This document shows, piece by piece, positions 1-13,200 of a stretch of DNA of 64,000 nt. The DNA is from Chrysaora quinquecirrha (lineage: Eukaryota > Cnidaria > Scyphozoa > Semaeostomeae > Pelagiidae): contig JACTAT010000040.1 of assembly GCA_014526335.1 (NCBI GenBank), positions 1,000,119 through 1,064,118 on the forward strand, given 5' to 3'. Position 1 is the stretch's first letter; each line of letters opens with the position of its first letter. The position numbers and the translations under genes are program-made. The notes under the pieces are model-generated. The model was given only the letters and a program-made list of their open reading frames with translations, searched no databases and was not told the DNA's origin.

Positions 1-339
1 CTGTTTCAATGATTAATCATATGCAATACACAATACCCTCATTAAATTAAAAACCACACATTTCAACTGTTAACAGATAGCATTGATTCTATATTCATGA
101 ACAGACTTTAAAATTGACCTTTCAGAATTCACTTGAAAGATAACATAGTATAATTATGTTACTTGATTTGTTGAAATATTTCGTTTGTGGAGATAGATTG
201 TCTTATCGTATTAACTGCATTATTCCCTTAAGATATGCTTCAGGCCAGTCACTATTGTAAGTTGTGGTTGTTTGCTTGTAGATATCTTTATATTTTCATA
301 TTCCCATATTCTGTTCATTGTGCTAGCGAATCTATATGC

Positions 340-1140
340 ACTACTCTTGTGTTATTATGCTTGCTGTGGAGGGTATTATGCTTAATGTGCTATTTTTGTG
401 CACTGTGGTGGATAAGCACTACTGTGGCGGGTCATTATGCTTGTTTTGCTGGTATTTTTTGCATTCTGTGGTAGATGTTGTATGCAAAAAATACCACGAC
501 ATCAAACATAATAACCCGCAATAGTAGTGCTTATCCTCCACAGTCCGCAAAAAATACTACCACGGCAAGCAAGCATACCAACCCATCACAGTAATTAGTG
601 CATATCAACCACAGTGCACAAAAATACCAGCACATCAAGCATAATGACCCACCACACCAAGGATAATAGCCCACCACAATAGTGCATATCCACCACAGTG
701 CGCAAAAATACCACCACACCAAGCATAATACCCAACCACAGTAGTGCCTATCCACCACAGTACACTAAAATACCACCACATCAAGCATAATGACCCACCG
801 CACCAAGGATAATAGCCCACCACAATAGTGCATATCCACCACAGTGCGCAAAAATACCACCACACCAAGCATAATACCCAACCACAGTAGTGCCTATCCA
901 CCACAGTACACTAAAATACCACCACATCAAGCATAATGACCCACCGCACCAAGGATAATAGCCCACCACAATAGTGCATATCCACCACAGTGCGCCAAAA
1001 TACCACCATACCAAGCATACCCACAGCACCAAGAATAATAATCCATCACAGGAGTGCGTATCCGCCACAGTACGCATAAAGTGCCACCACAGTACGCAAA
1101 AAACAACACCACAGTAGTGCGCATCCATCACAGTTGTGCG
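340..1140. repeat. Inverted and tandem minisatellite array, 146-bp period
   Basis: Variants of 'CCACCACAGT', 'AAAATACCACCACA' and 'CAAGCATAAT' recur throughout. The segment containing 'ACCAAGGATAATAG' repeats with starts near 656, 802 and 948, a 146-bp higher-order period. The left part (about 345-470) carries the same words on the opposite strand, for example 'GGTGGATAAGCACTACTGTGG' words against 'CACTACTGTGGTGG'-type complements, so the array folds back around position 475-485. Confidence 0.8.
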
Positions 1141-1401
1141 TATAGATTCACTAGGGTGGTTCCTTCAAATGATACTATTGAGTATTGTTCGGGAGACGTT
1201 GTATTTGCACTTTTGTTTTAAACAAACATAGCAATGATTTGTAATTTGCCAGACAACATATCTCTTTTTTAAGTTTACAAACCATGTTTCATTTTTCTAA
1301 TTTTGACACAACTATGAGGGGACAAAGTTACAGTACATGTGATTGTTTTTGCGTGTTTACAATAAGATCTCATGTAATTTTGCTAGTGCGCATGACTTTG
1401 G

Positions 1402-1504
1402 TAGCCTACATCGTAGCCTCATGTAGACCCCAACTCCCGAAAGACCGGCGAAAGACGAAGTGTGTGTGGCGTGCTTCGGAAGGTGGGGTCTAAACCGTAG
1501 GCTA
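1402..1504. repeat. Fold-back element, about 100 bp
   Basis: Ends 'TAGCCTAC' and 'GTAGGCTA' face each other. The inner arms also pair imperfectly ('GTAGACCCCAACT...' with '...GGTGGGGTCTA'). This is typical of a small non-autonomous fold-back or MITE. Confidence 0.6.
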
Positions 1505-1680
1505 GACATTTGGCCTCTCTGACTGTGAAACCTTTGTTCTTTAATGACTTACTATCTTTTATCTACCAAATATAGTCTGCCTGATAACTGTAACATTGTA
1601 GACTATGAAAATGACGGTTTTAGGATTTAGTAATGAGGGGATCCCGGGCATAATGGACAACATAATGCAACTACTAACTG

Positions 1681-1960
1681 TACGATGCGATAGATACAAA
1701 CCATGGACTATGCAGTTCTGTTTAGTATACGTGATCATCATTACGACATGAAAAATCGTACTATACATTATATACCCATGACACTATGCAGTACGATATA
1801 CGATATGATACTTTCCGATACGACACGCAGGGATACTATAGATACGACGCATGGTAATTATGCAACGCTTTACTATGTGATAAGTTACTACACTGTACGC
1901 TACTGTTCTACCGTGTACTGTACGATACAAGATAGTTTGTAGAAGGCATGATACGATATA
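1681..1960. repeat. Degenerate ATACGA/TACTGTACG low-complexity patch
   Basis: Many scrambled copies of 'GATACGA', 'ACGATAT' and 'TACTGTACG' occur without a fixed period. It is probably a decayed microsatellite-like repeat. No coding signal is seen. Confidence 0.45.
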
Positions 1961-2871
1961 TGCTAACTTTAGCTACTATACACGAAAATTGAACTTGGCT
2001 ACAATTTGGCTAAAGTTAGATACAGTCCTTTTTTAATTATGCCAAACGTTGGTTTGGTCCCTATAACATATAGGCAAGTTTCTAAACTTTTGGCACTTCT
2101 AAGGCGAAATTCCACTTCTGCGAACTTCTGCGATTGTGCAACTGGTTATGGAACTGGATTGACTGGAAGGGCAGGGTCAATCAAATTGCTCTGACGGCTG
2201 TTCGCGCGACCAGATTCACAGATGAGGAGATATTCGCGTGGCTGCTTTCAAGTGGTCGCACCGGTCGGACTACCGAATTGCACAAGTGGAAATCCACCTT
2301 TATTGTAGTTAAGATTCTTGAGAGTTTCTTAACTCGCACCATATAAGCATTTCTAATTCACTGATACCAATATGATGCTATTTCATTCTATGAGATACCT
2401 TGAAGGTACGATAACCATATCATACGACACGATAAGCTTCTTCCAGTTGATTTCACGTTTTCTAAATTCCTTTTTGTTTGTTCTTAGATGTTTGTCCAAA
2501 AGGAACTTGGCTGCTTATCAACTGAAGTCGCGTCGGATTAAAAAGTCAGGCATGGGAAAGCAAGCATGCGTTTATGTTTTTATATAAATCTGGTACAGAA
2601 CAAGGTACGCACTGCTCTCTCTTCGTTAAATAAAAAATGCATTCTCTAAAATGACGGACTCTTTGCGGTCACTTAGAAGCAGATGGAAAGCAGGTGGGTT
2701 TTTGGCCCTGAAGTTCTCTAAACATAGGTGTGATTTTAACAAAGACAATACAAGAGGGTGGAAAATTGAAGGAGGCGAAAAAGGTTCCTGAACAGTGTTC
2801 ATACCGCCTAGTGTCTATTCAGGGAACGCATAGAAAGTCTTGTACTCTCATATTCCACTTGTTATCACCCA

Positions 2872-3340
2872 TACACGTTTTTTAATCTATAAAGAACCTA
2901 GCGTAAGGTCTTGTTCCTAAAGTTCCTTATTTTTACCTCTTTTGATTAAATTTAGTGCCAAAAGTTCCTAAATAGTTCCTTAATATGAACTTCTTATTTC
3001 ACTGCTCTTACTATTATACATAGACGGGAGATGGGAGATGGGAGAAAATCAGGAAAATACTCGGGAAAAACATTTTATACACGCGTAATAGACAATTTAG
3101 GAGTTTTCACGGCAAATGAATGGAACCGGCTTCTGAATTGTTTATTGTTTTTTATTGTGTGTTATTGTTAAAATTGAAAAGTTCCTTTGCCATTTTATAT
3201 TTAGCAGTATACAGTAAGTTCTTAAAATGTTTCAACCTTCCACCTATAGTTTCCTTTAAAAGTGGTTCTCTATAACACAAAAATGCTCATTGAAAGGTGT
3301 AAGGAACATTCAAATTTTGACTACAAAGTCCTTATTCACG
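2872..3340. repeat. Fragment of 'AAGGAACC' inverted-repeat element family
   Basis: The left end 'ACACGTTTTTTAATCTATAAAG' type resembles the better preserved copy at 29906-30272. Internal 'AAAGTTCCTTA' words recur. The right end is not clear. Confidence 0.4.
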
Positions 3341-3589
3341 ATCTCTATCTATGCTATCTACCCTCTAGGAAAATTTATAGAGATGTTTTAAGTAAACCAA
3401 GAAATAAGTGTTGATTTGCTTTAGTGATACTGTATAGACTCGATATACAAGTCGTTTGTAATTTGGCTATTGAATTGAATTTCTGGACGCCAAACAAACG
3501 ACTTGTAATTTTACAGACCTAAAATTCGCCTTTTGCGACAACATGCTGCGACGGAAACAGAAAACTGTTCAGCGAAAAGGTGGGATACT

Positions 3590-4038
3590 TACCTTAACAT
3601 TAACTCATTCAATTCAGCAACTTGAAATTACAAACAATTTGTGGCTCAATTGAATTCTGTAAGCAACTATAAGAAGTCTTACCTTAACAACCAAACCGAA
3701 TTCTTATACGCTTTCTTGTTGTTAGGAAATTGTTTGTTTTGCATATTGAAGTTCGTTTGCTAACGTTTTTCCACTTACTGTCTCCCAAAGGTCGTGTTAT
3801 AGGCATAACAGTTAACGATTTTGACCCGCGAAGTCACGGGTGGTTGTTAGGTAAAAAAGGTTAAGCAACTTTTAAGCAACTTTGAGCACTGAAATGTCTA
3901 AACATATTCATTACATCAATGTGTTGTCCATACTCCATTTTAAGAGCAAAAATTGTGCCAAAAGTAATAGGAATATTTGTCTGTAAAGTTCCGATTGGAT
4001 GAAGTTTTCAAGTTGCTTATTCCTAAAAAATATGTGTA
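3590..4038. mobile_element. MITE, 'AAGCAAC' family, copy 1 (left end degraded)
   Basis: It shares the core words 'GTTAGGAAATTGTTTG', 'CACTTACTGTCTCCCAAA' and 'TTTTGACCCGCGAA' with copies near 5608, 27769 and 34752. It ends in 'AAGTTGCTTATTCC...TGTGTA', the family right terminus. The left terminal repeat is not recognisable. Confidence 0.6.
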
Positions 4039-4085
4039 ATATAGTTCCGATGAACCTCTGCCAGGGCCGTAAGGCTACGAGCAAC

Positions 4086-4118
4086 TATATAAAGAGCAAA
4101 AACCGCTGACGATCACAA
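4086..4118 (+). promoter_or_regulatory. TATA promoter of gene 1
   Basis: 'TATATAAAG' lies at 4086-4094, about 30 bp before 'GATCACAATG', a plausible initiation site. The first coding exon starts 125 bp downstream at 4219. An ATG at 4118 opens a 23-codon frame and may lie at or just before the start site. The MITE at 3590-4038 ends about 50 bp upstream. Confidence 0.6.
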
Positions 4119-4218
4119 TGTGGAAGGTTATTTCTGCCAGACTGAAATACAGTGATTTGATGTTGTGTTTGTTTGGGAAGCTTGATTAAACATTGGACTA
4201 TATCTTTTCTTTGTAACG

Positions 4219-4291
4219 ATGTATCGTTTTGGGGACATGGATCTTATTGGAACGATGCTGGCTGTTCTATTTCTCTCTGGGTTGTGTAAGG
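4219..4291 (+). CDS. Gene 1 exon 1: signal peptide
   Basis: The exon encodes 24 codons plus one base. The hydrophobic stretch 'LIGTMLAVLFLSGLC' is typical of a signal peptide, followed by Lys. The donor is GTATGT at 4292. It is the first in-frame ATG after the TATA box that leads into a hydrophobic leader. Confidence 0.75.
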
Positions 4292-7200
4292 GTATGTAGT
4301 ACCTCTCTGTTTATCAATCACGAGACTCGTTCCCTTTTCTTCATCATTTTAGTCCATGTTTTCTTCTTTAAGCAACCAATTAGCATTAAATACCCACCTT
4401 AGATTGCTTATCTACTTCAATACTGGACCATATTCAGTAAATACAAAAGTATTCTCAAGCGATATCTTCATGCACAGGTTCTGGGAATTTGATGATGATC
4501 GTCCCATAACCATAGAAACCCATTCAACACTCTTCGGTGTTTCTTTGGAGTTAACTTACTTTCTTGTCATTGGCAATACTATTAAAGGGTTAAACTAAAA
4601 ATCGAGTAACTTATAAGGAACGTTTTTTAATTGAACACGAACACATCAGTGTTTTAGCAACTGTCAATAACGACTCTGTAATCTAGCCTTAATGACGTAA
4701 CTATACTTGCAATAAAGCGTGTCTAGATTGATTTGGTTTTACACTCTTTTTATTCTATGAGAAACTGAGATTTTTTCCAGTACCAAAAGTTCTTAAATTT
4801 TTGAGAATTTTGGTACTGAAGGTTTCTTAGCAGTTTCTTAGGGAACAAAATTTTATTGTTTCAAACAGGTAATTGACCCTTACTTCTGACAAATAGAGGA
4901 AGCAATACAGTCTATTATACAGTAGCTTCCTTTTGGAAAAATAGACATTTATCGTTCGACAGAAGTTCGTTTCTTGAGGCTATATTTCTAATTCTAAGGA
5001 TTGTTGAGGCCTGTGAGTCTTTTGTCACTTTGGGGAGAGTAATTACTGAAAGTTCCTTAACCAAATCGATCTCAGCACTGAGTTTCTTATGAACGAGTTT
5101 CTGTATAAAAAAAGCACATTTTTACGATGTTCCCGTTTAATTCAAGGGACGAATAGCTCTCTTAATCCTCCACAACAAATAAGATCCTTCCATTTATCAA
5201 AAAATTCGTCACAAATCTCTAGATATCTTGTATGCTTGAAGGAAATCTCAGAAGCAATTTTCAGGATTGAACCTTCATCCCGTTAAACCAACTATTTAAC
5301 CATTAAATTTATAGATTAAACGGCTAATTTACTCATTTAAACTTGTGTTTTAACCTGGATAAGAGGGATTTGTCGGTGACTTGTTTTGGTAACGTTTTTC
5401 CTCCTGAGTTATCGAATCACTGTTACATTTTATGCAGTTTTTGTGTCTTGTCGGTTTAGGGTTTGTGTAACATAAGTTTATTACGTAAGACCTTTAAAGA
5501 TGTGTTAAACATCTGTGGGATTTTTTAAGGGATGGATGTATGGAAAAGGATGGATGGTAGCCACAGTATAGGAGTGGGTATGCATGCGTAGCATACGAAG
5601 TTTTAGTACACTTTTTTTTAATATGCAGCCGCTCAATAAGCAACTAGGGCTGAACATTAAACAACTTGAGGGCTCAATTGAATTACTGTAAGCAACTAAG
5701 AAGTCAAACAGCCAAGCTTATTCTCTTTCTTGCGTTAGGAAATTGTTCCTCGTTCTTATGTTTAACTTATTCTCTATATTGTGTTAGGAATTTCTTCGTT
5801 TTTATGTTTTGCATGTTGAAATTCGTTTGCTAACGTTTTTCCACTTACTGTCTCCCAAAAGTCATGTTGCAGGCCTAACAGATGACGATTTTGACCCGCG
5901 AAATCTGGGGTTGTTAGTAGGTAAAAAATGTTAAGCAACGTTTAAGCAACTTTGAGGGCTGAAATGTATAAAATTTTAAGCAACTTTGAGTGCTGGAAGA
6001 AAGTCAAGTTGTTTATTAAAAAACAAAGTGTAATACCAATATCCAAGAAATTCGTAAGAAACTTTAAATACTCAAAATCAGAAAACTTTAAGAAACTTTT
6101 AGTACTAGGGCGATTATTTGTTTCTTATACAAAATATGTATAACATTTATGGTATTTGGTATAAGTGTTCTTTGGTTTTTAGATAAATTTGTTGTGAAAC
6201 TCGAGCGGACGCTACTATAGCTATCTATCACCAAGATAAAATAAGTTCCTTATTTTATCTTGCTATCACCAATTCACCAGATAACACAGACCACAGTGGG
6301 GAAACTCTTAATATTGTCTTTGTTTTAACTTCTCCTTTGAAAACCTGTGGAAAACCTAAAGCTTTCGACTGCGGTGAGTCCAGAAACCAGTTTTGTCTGC
6401 CTCCAGACAAAAAATCCCCAGCTGCAAATATTCCTCGCTTTAGAACGGACGTTCTTTGGGTGCAGCATTTCAGGGCCTCTTTTTACATAGTACCTAGGGG
6501 GGCATGGTACAATGTCCTCTCAGAAGAAAACTGCAAAACAAGCCAAACTAGGCCAATCTTGAGGCTTTATTTTGAAGACTTTTCCGGGGGAGCATGTCCC
6601 CAGACCCCCTCTTATTAGGAGCACCTCTAGGGCACTGTACACCTTGGGCGCATTTACAGTCAGCTGTAGCATCAGTGTAACTTTACAGTAGCATCAGTGT
6701 TACTTGATTAAATTCTCAACTGAAGTAGAGTTGCCCCCTAGTTATTTCTCCAATCCCTGACAAAAGGACCAAGAGAAGCACGAACTTGCCAAGACTGCAC
6801 TCGCACTATGAAAGAAAACGCGGAAGATAAAACGATAGTACAGCAAGTCCCCTTAAATTTGTTGCCCCACCCCCCTAGTTTTATCCCCTTAAAAGAGACC
6901 CTGAGCATTATACTCTCTTTTGGTCTAACTGATCTCCTCCGGTTAATGACAATTTGACTACCATTTCCGATTTCCCGACTCTCTCTATGGTCAGACGATT
7001 CTCGTTGGCAACTTGCCACCACTCGTCTATTGCCTTCAAGTGTTTAGTGACTCATGCGGGATTTTATGAGAGAGCCGTTAGGGGCTGCAGAACGCAAAGA
7101 AAATAGTATATCATCTTTCCCTGCAACCGATAGCGGCTTTTCTCTGTTAACCTCAAAATCCCTTGCCAGAATGCCTATAGGATGCATGAAATTCTATTCA

Positions 7201-10200
7201 TACCATAAGCTCCATGAAGTTCCTCTTCTCCACTCTATAACTATGTGTGTGCACTTATGCCTGTCCATGTGCCGTTCAGCACGGCTCAGGACACACTGGA
7301 CGCAGGAATCAGAATCCACTCCGTCTTTCTGTGTGCGCAGCTGTGTGCGCGCATCTATCACCCCGTTGTGTTATTCCATATATTGTGGTATGCCACTTGT
7401 GGAAAACCTATTGTAGTATTCATGAAAAATATATTCAAATGAATGTGTAGTGGTGATGAAGGCTAAACTTAGTCGAAACACAAAGCCAACCCGGAGGAAA
7501 GCCTTGTATTGTATAATTTGCAGAGTAACTCGACGACTTCATTACGCTCTTTATCTCAACAAAAGCATCTATGGCTCTCTGATCATGCAGCACAGGTTCG
7601 AATCCGAATCCTTTCTATTGTGATGTGTCACTCGTCGAACAATTTATGTTTAGATGACGTCAAACATGGAATAATAGAATATCGAACATTTTGGAAAGAA
7701 ACGGACCTACTCTTAGGCGCCTAATTGCTGGGAGGGGTCGGAATAGGCGGGGGTGGGAACTGCATTAGCGGGGGGTTCGGAATAAACGGGGGTTTGACTT
7801 TGTTTGACAAACTTTGTCAAGAAACTGCTGCATAGCAGTGCAAGGGGCCCTATAGTAGTTATAGTCTAAGGAAATCCATAGTTCTAACCAACAAATGGGG
7901 TACACAAGTGAAATTTCACACCAAGAACGTCAGAGTAAGTTCAGTGAAAAATATCAACATCAATATCAATGCAAATCTTAATAAGCGGGGGCTCCTTTTA
8001 AGAGCGGGGGTCGGATTTTTTTCCAAAAATTAATTAGAGGGGGACGGCAATTAGGCACCTAAGAGTACTCTGTGAGACATCAAAGGCCCGTTCACAAGGG
8101 GGCATTCATTGGAACCTAGCTCTTTATAGTCGCGGGGTAACAACCATTTTGAAATTGAAATGGCAAGGCTGGTGATGAGAGACCGCCCGATTGGCCGGAT
8201 AACATTTTTAGGTTTTCAAAGAATCTCGAAAATGGCGATATTTCTTTCTTGAATATCAACTCCATTCTTTTGGCCCATCCTACCTTTTAAAACCCAGTAA
8301 AAGCTCCCCTTTTAATTAATGACTTGTTTATCCCTTTAATTCGCGACCTTCGATATTTCGAAGTGATTTCTTGGGTCACTGGCCTCTATTTCCAAATCCA
8401 TTAGCCGGAAAGGTGTGTTCTAAGAAGGTCTAAATGGTCTTAACAAACAATAACCTTTTCTTTTAGGACATCCAGAACAACACCCAACGAGCATTGGAAC
8501 TGGCAACAACAGTTTACATAATAATATGCAAGTCTGGTTTCTAAATAATTACAATGATATGTTCAATACAACTAACGCCAATGGTAAGTATTACCCCGTA
8601 TTACCGTAAATCATCGAATTGGTCCCCCCTTGAATAAGCCCTCCCCTCAAATTAGCCCCTCCCTAGAGCGAAAAGTTTTTAATGAGCCCCCCTCGAATAA
8701 GCTTCTGTCCCTGACATGTTGGTGTTAGCTTTTTGCGTCCATACAAAGGAACCTATATGTAGAAGGCCGAAACATTTAAAGAACTTGGACTACTAAAGAT
8801 AAAATAGCTGCTGAAAATTAAAGTGACTGTGACACGAGTTTCAAAGTTTTAGATTTTATTGCGTAAATCTAGGCCTGCTGAATCTGATGGTGTGGTTTTT
8901 ATTTTGATTTGGGAAACGGTTTTCACAATAATGCCACTCAAAGTCTGAAAATTGCATTTTGAAAATTTGGCCTACAGTGACGTCACTGTGGGCGTTGGAT
9001 TCATTCGATTAGCAATTCACACGAGGAGCCTTTTCAGAAATTTCACTTCGCACACAACATCAAAAATGCAGTGTCACTAATCAATTGCAGTTAAAACTTA
9101 CATAAATGCATTGTATGTAATGCATGTATCAAATGTTTCCTTGAGTAGTTTCCAGCTTTGCTCATATGCAAGGAAAGTGTAACCTTATAATGGTCTTGAC
9201 ACTAAGTATGCAGTTAAAATCAAGAAACTTTTAAGAAACGTTTGGTACTATAATCAAGTCAAAAGAGGTCCAAAAATAAGGACTTAGACATTTATCTAAA
9301 AGTTCTTTATAAAATGAAAGGAATGTAACTTATCGACATCAATAATGAAGTTTTGGAATGTTATTATAGTAAATGTTTCTTGAGAGTTTATTAACTTGCA
9401 AATAATAAAGCTCTTCGTGTTTCCTGAAACTTGCTGAGGAGACCTGAATATACCGTCTTTGATTCATAAGAATTAACCAGAAAAAGATAAATCATAACTG
9501 CAAGAAACAGTGAAAACATTTTTCGGCATACTTAAAAGATTTTTTCGTCCGACACTCCTCAGAGTAGCAAAATCACAAACAGACCGAAACAATTGAAAAA
9601 GGTTGAATTTATACCCAGATGCGGATAGAAAAGCACAAGTCAGGAAGTTTAGACAGGGTTTTTCCGCAACAATCTACAATCTTGGACATGAATTATGAGA
9701 CAAATTGGAATATTACGCTATCCGATCACTTCTCCCCGTTTAGTCAATGTTTTAGCTCTTAAATTTCATAGCAAACCGCGTCATGACCATCTGACACGGA
9801 CACAACATTGATAGAATGGGAGAGGGGTTATAACCACGTCTCATACATCATTTATGTCTCAGTATATTTTGTCCAGGATTGTAGCAAAGAGGGTAACCTA
9901 GGGTTTTTACTCAACTCGTGACGCTACCGCGGCTGGGCTCAAACCCTGACCACACTGAGCTTCTGACAACACGAGTCAGCTGGATTACACCACGACGCCA
10001 CAGCACCCTTCCAAAATGACGGCCTCTCGTTGAAAAATCTGATTTAAGAAATGTCGCTGTGAGATGAGATATGCAAGGCAATAATTTGTCATTTTATTGA
10101 TGATATGGTACATGATGGCACTTGCTTCTCCCGTCATGATTTCGCACTAATAAAGACAAAAAGATTTTCTGTTATATAGCGTAATCGAATGCTGAACTGT

Positions 10201-13200
10201 ATTCGGACAATCATTCTCATGAAATTGATTTCTTTGGTTTTCAGGACCTCGTATCTCCTGGAGAACAGGTTTATCCACACAACGGACTTTGTTTTGGAAG
10301 AGATCGAAAAGACCACGCTAGGTGAGATAATCTTTTACTGCTTGGCTTGTTACAACTCTCTAGGGGCCTGAACAAATGATCCAGAATCAAGGCCATCGGA
10401 GGGGGTAAGCATTTTGGGGGAGTGCTGAATAACTGAAATGTATTTGATGACGTTATGATTTTATGACATCATAGTATTGTTTTCAAAATTAAATAAGGGC
10501 AGCGTCCCCCCCCCCACTTCCGACAGCTCTGAGAATGGTTTGTCAAACATTTCAAACTTGCTCAGCAAGCAATGTTTAAAGTTTTGGTCTTGTCACAATA
10601 CGTTGCTTGACAAGCAGGAATTCGTAGAGCTATGAATTTGAAAGAAGTTCATAAAACATTGGTCATGGTGAGATGATCTACTATGTAGCCACATACCTTG
10701 CTTGTTGCAGCTCTGTAAGTTGGAGATGCGATGCTCTTAAGAAAGATAATTGGGTGCATGTGTATCGTGCTATCTAAATACACCTTTCCAACAAAGGGTC
10801 TTTTTTTTCAAAAAAAATTTAAAATTAATTTATAGAGAAGTTTCCGACCTCAGATTCGAATTCGGCACCTTTTTAGGGTTTAAGCAAGGTTTTACAAGGT
10901 TACTTGTTCGAAGTTTACGTGATTTAATTTTCATAAGATTCTATCTTAGGAAAGATTTTATATTAATTATTTAATTGGGGGGTACTTCTTTGGTCCGCCC
11001 AATATATTATGAAGATTCGCACATTTTTGACAGATCCAGAATTTGTCGCTGCCCTGCCTAAGAATTTCAAGAGAAGCACTGTTTTACAAGGTAAGCGAAA
11101 TTTGTTTCGTATGAAAGTTGTCTGCATGTAGCATACGTTTGATTATCGTAGGAGAGCGTAAAACTCAGGGTCTTGTATGCATCTAATAATGTATGTAGTC
11201 ACGTTCATCGTTTTTAATTCTTTGGGTGAAATGTTAACTTTTATCTTACAGAGTAAGTAAGTTGATTCTATTTTCGATTTTAAGCATTAGGGCCTGATTA
11301 CATAGCGAGCTTACGTAAGGCCAATTTGCTGAGTTATCTCCGACTCTGCATCCAGTAGGAAAGCCTGTTAAAATCAGTTTGCATCAATAGGCGGGTCCAC
11401 CGACTAGCCGACGTGGCCCGGGTCAGCTTTTCCCATATAATTGCAGACGAGCCGGTATGACAAAGGGTTATAGAAATGTGCTGTTGATGCTAACCAAACT
11501 CGAATAAGCAGGAAGCCCGGGGAATAAGCCAGGCTGACCCGTTTTGTTTTTCCCATATAAACACGGGTAGAATAAAGCACTTTAACTCGACATATTAGCC
11601 CAGTTCGGATCAGCTCGCCTCATGTAATCACGAGCTCAGTTTAATTATAGTATAGCTATCGTTGCGATATTATAGAACCATACTTTGATAGATGTGAATG
11701 CCTATCAGTGGCGTAGCGGAGGTGTTCGGGGCCCTTAGTGACGTAGTGGGACTGGGTCCCCTTGTTACCATGTCTAATAAGGAACTAGGAAGCTAAAATA
11801 GGAAATAAGCACTAGAAAATAAGGAATAGGAAACTGCAAGTATATCGAAAGCTTTTTGGACATTCTTATTTTTTGGCGGTGTCAACAACCACTTTCCACA
11901 GATTTTAGAAACTTCGGGTAATGTTAAACTAACCCTGCCCTAAAGCATCAACTTTGCAGTATCAATGACTTACTCACTTATAAGCAATTTGTCACCCGTA
12001 TTTCATAAAGAAAGATCATTTCATAAAGGCATAATTTAAAGGTTGGGGGCCCCTTGGAGCTTCGTATCAGTGGGGGCCCTTAGTTGTATGCCCCTCAAGG
12101 TAACCACCGTCGGCTACGCCACTGATGCCTAATGATACTTTGATAAATGTGATGGCCTTTTTGAAGTTACTGTGAGTGACGTCGTGGCCTAACCCAGCTA
12201 ACTCGAATGTCGACTGAGATCCTAGCGACTTGTTCTAAATACTCCATTTCACCTTTAACCTTCATCATTTGGGAATAAATAAATAAGACCACTGTCCCAG
12301 TTCTGACATGTCTATACCCTTAAAAGAACAAGACATTGGTATGAATATATCTTAGCCTGGAAAACCTCGTTAGCCTATATTTTGTGTGATGTGATATTTG
12401 AATTTATCGGTAGCATTACAAGGATTTTTGATTGGATCAAAACAGAATTTAGATGTCTAAAAAGGTTATATTTTGTGTTAAGCTCTATCAAAAATATCAA
12501 TTTACTGTATCAGAAAATTGGTAAATATGTGACAACCTTTAATTCAACTTGTCGGAAAACTGGATGCCAGAAATAACTGATTTTTGGAATAAAATTCAGC
12601 GGTTGTTTCAACAGCCTCAGTAGATTAAAGGGTAGATCTTTCGGAGAAGGCACCCTTTGCTACACCGTGTTTAACTGTTTTTGTGGTTTTTAGTGACTGT
12701 TTAGTACACGACTATTGTCAGCATTTAAGGGGTTATCGTTTTGGTTTAGGGCATCAGCTCAATTTTTAGGAGCTCACCACAGTGATTATGATGAACATGA
12801 TTATGATCATGATGATTATGATCAGAAAGATTATGATGATGCTGATGCTGATGATGCTGATGATGATGATGATGATGATAATGAGGATGATTATGATGAT
12901 AATGATGATGATGATGATTATGATGGTAATGATGTTGATGATTACAATGAACGACTACCTTGATGATGAAAAAGATGATTATGATGGTGAATCATCATAC
13001 AAATTGTCTGAAATACAGAAATGCAGTTGCCCTGTCAAAGTTCGTCATATCCGGTGATATATGTTTTCAGGTGAAGAAACTGCCAGTGAATAAGCTGCCT
13101 ACCATAGCGATTCAATTCGCCCGTTATTTCTAACATCATAGAGAATATGGCCAGCGGTTACTACACTATGCTACCTATATGTACAACATTGTTTTTTAGC

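Larger units (their letters stand above)
1..4085. other. Intergenic repeat-rich region
   Basis: No coding exon is supported here. The stretch holds an inverted/tandem repeat array, a fold-back element, a low-complexity ATACGA-type patch and fragments of short inverted-repeat elements, listed separately. Short open frames inside the first array follow the repeat rather than a protein. Confidence 0.6.

Noticed and set aside
531..1131. Overlapping minus-strand frames rich in Trp, Cys and Tyr
   Set aside because: They follow the 146-bp repeat and change with its copies; a repeat artefact, not a cysteine-rich protein.
7590..7605. tRNA gene suggested by GGTTCGAATCC
   Set aside because: No cloverleaf or anticodon arm around the B box, and similar decayed copies elsewhere indicate a SINE.
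12715..13057. Poly-Asp and Met/Ile open frames
   Set aside because: Two frames of a GAT microsatellite inside a gene 1 intron.
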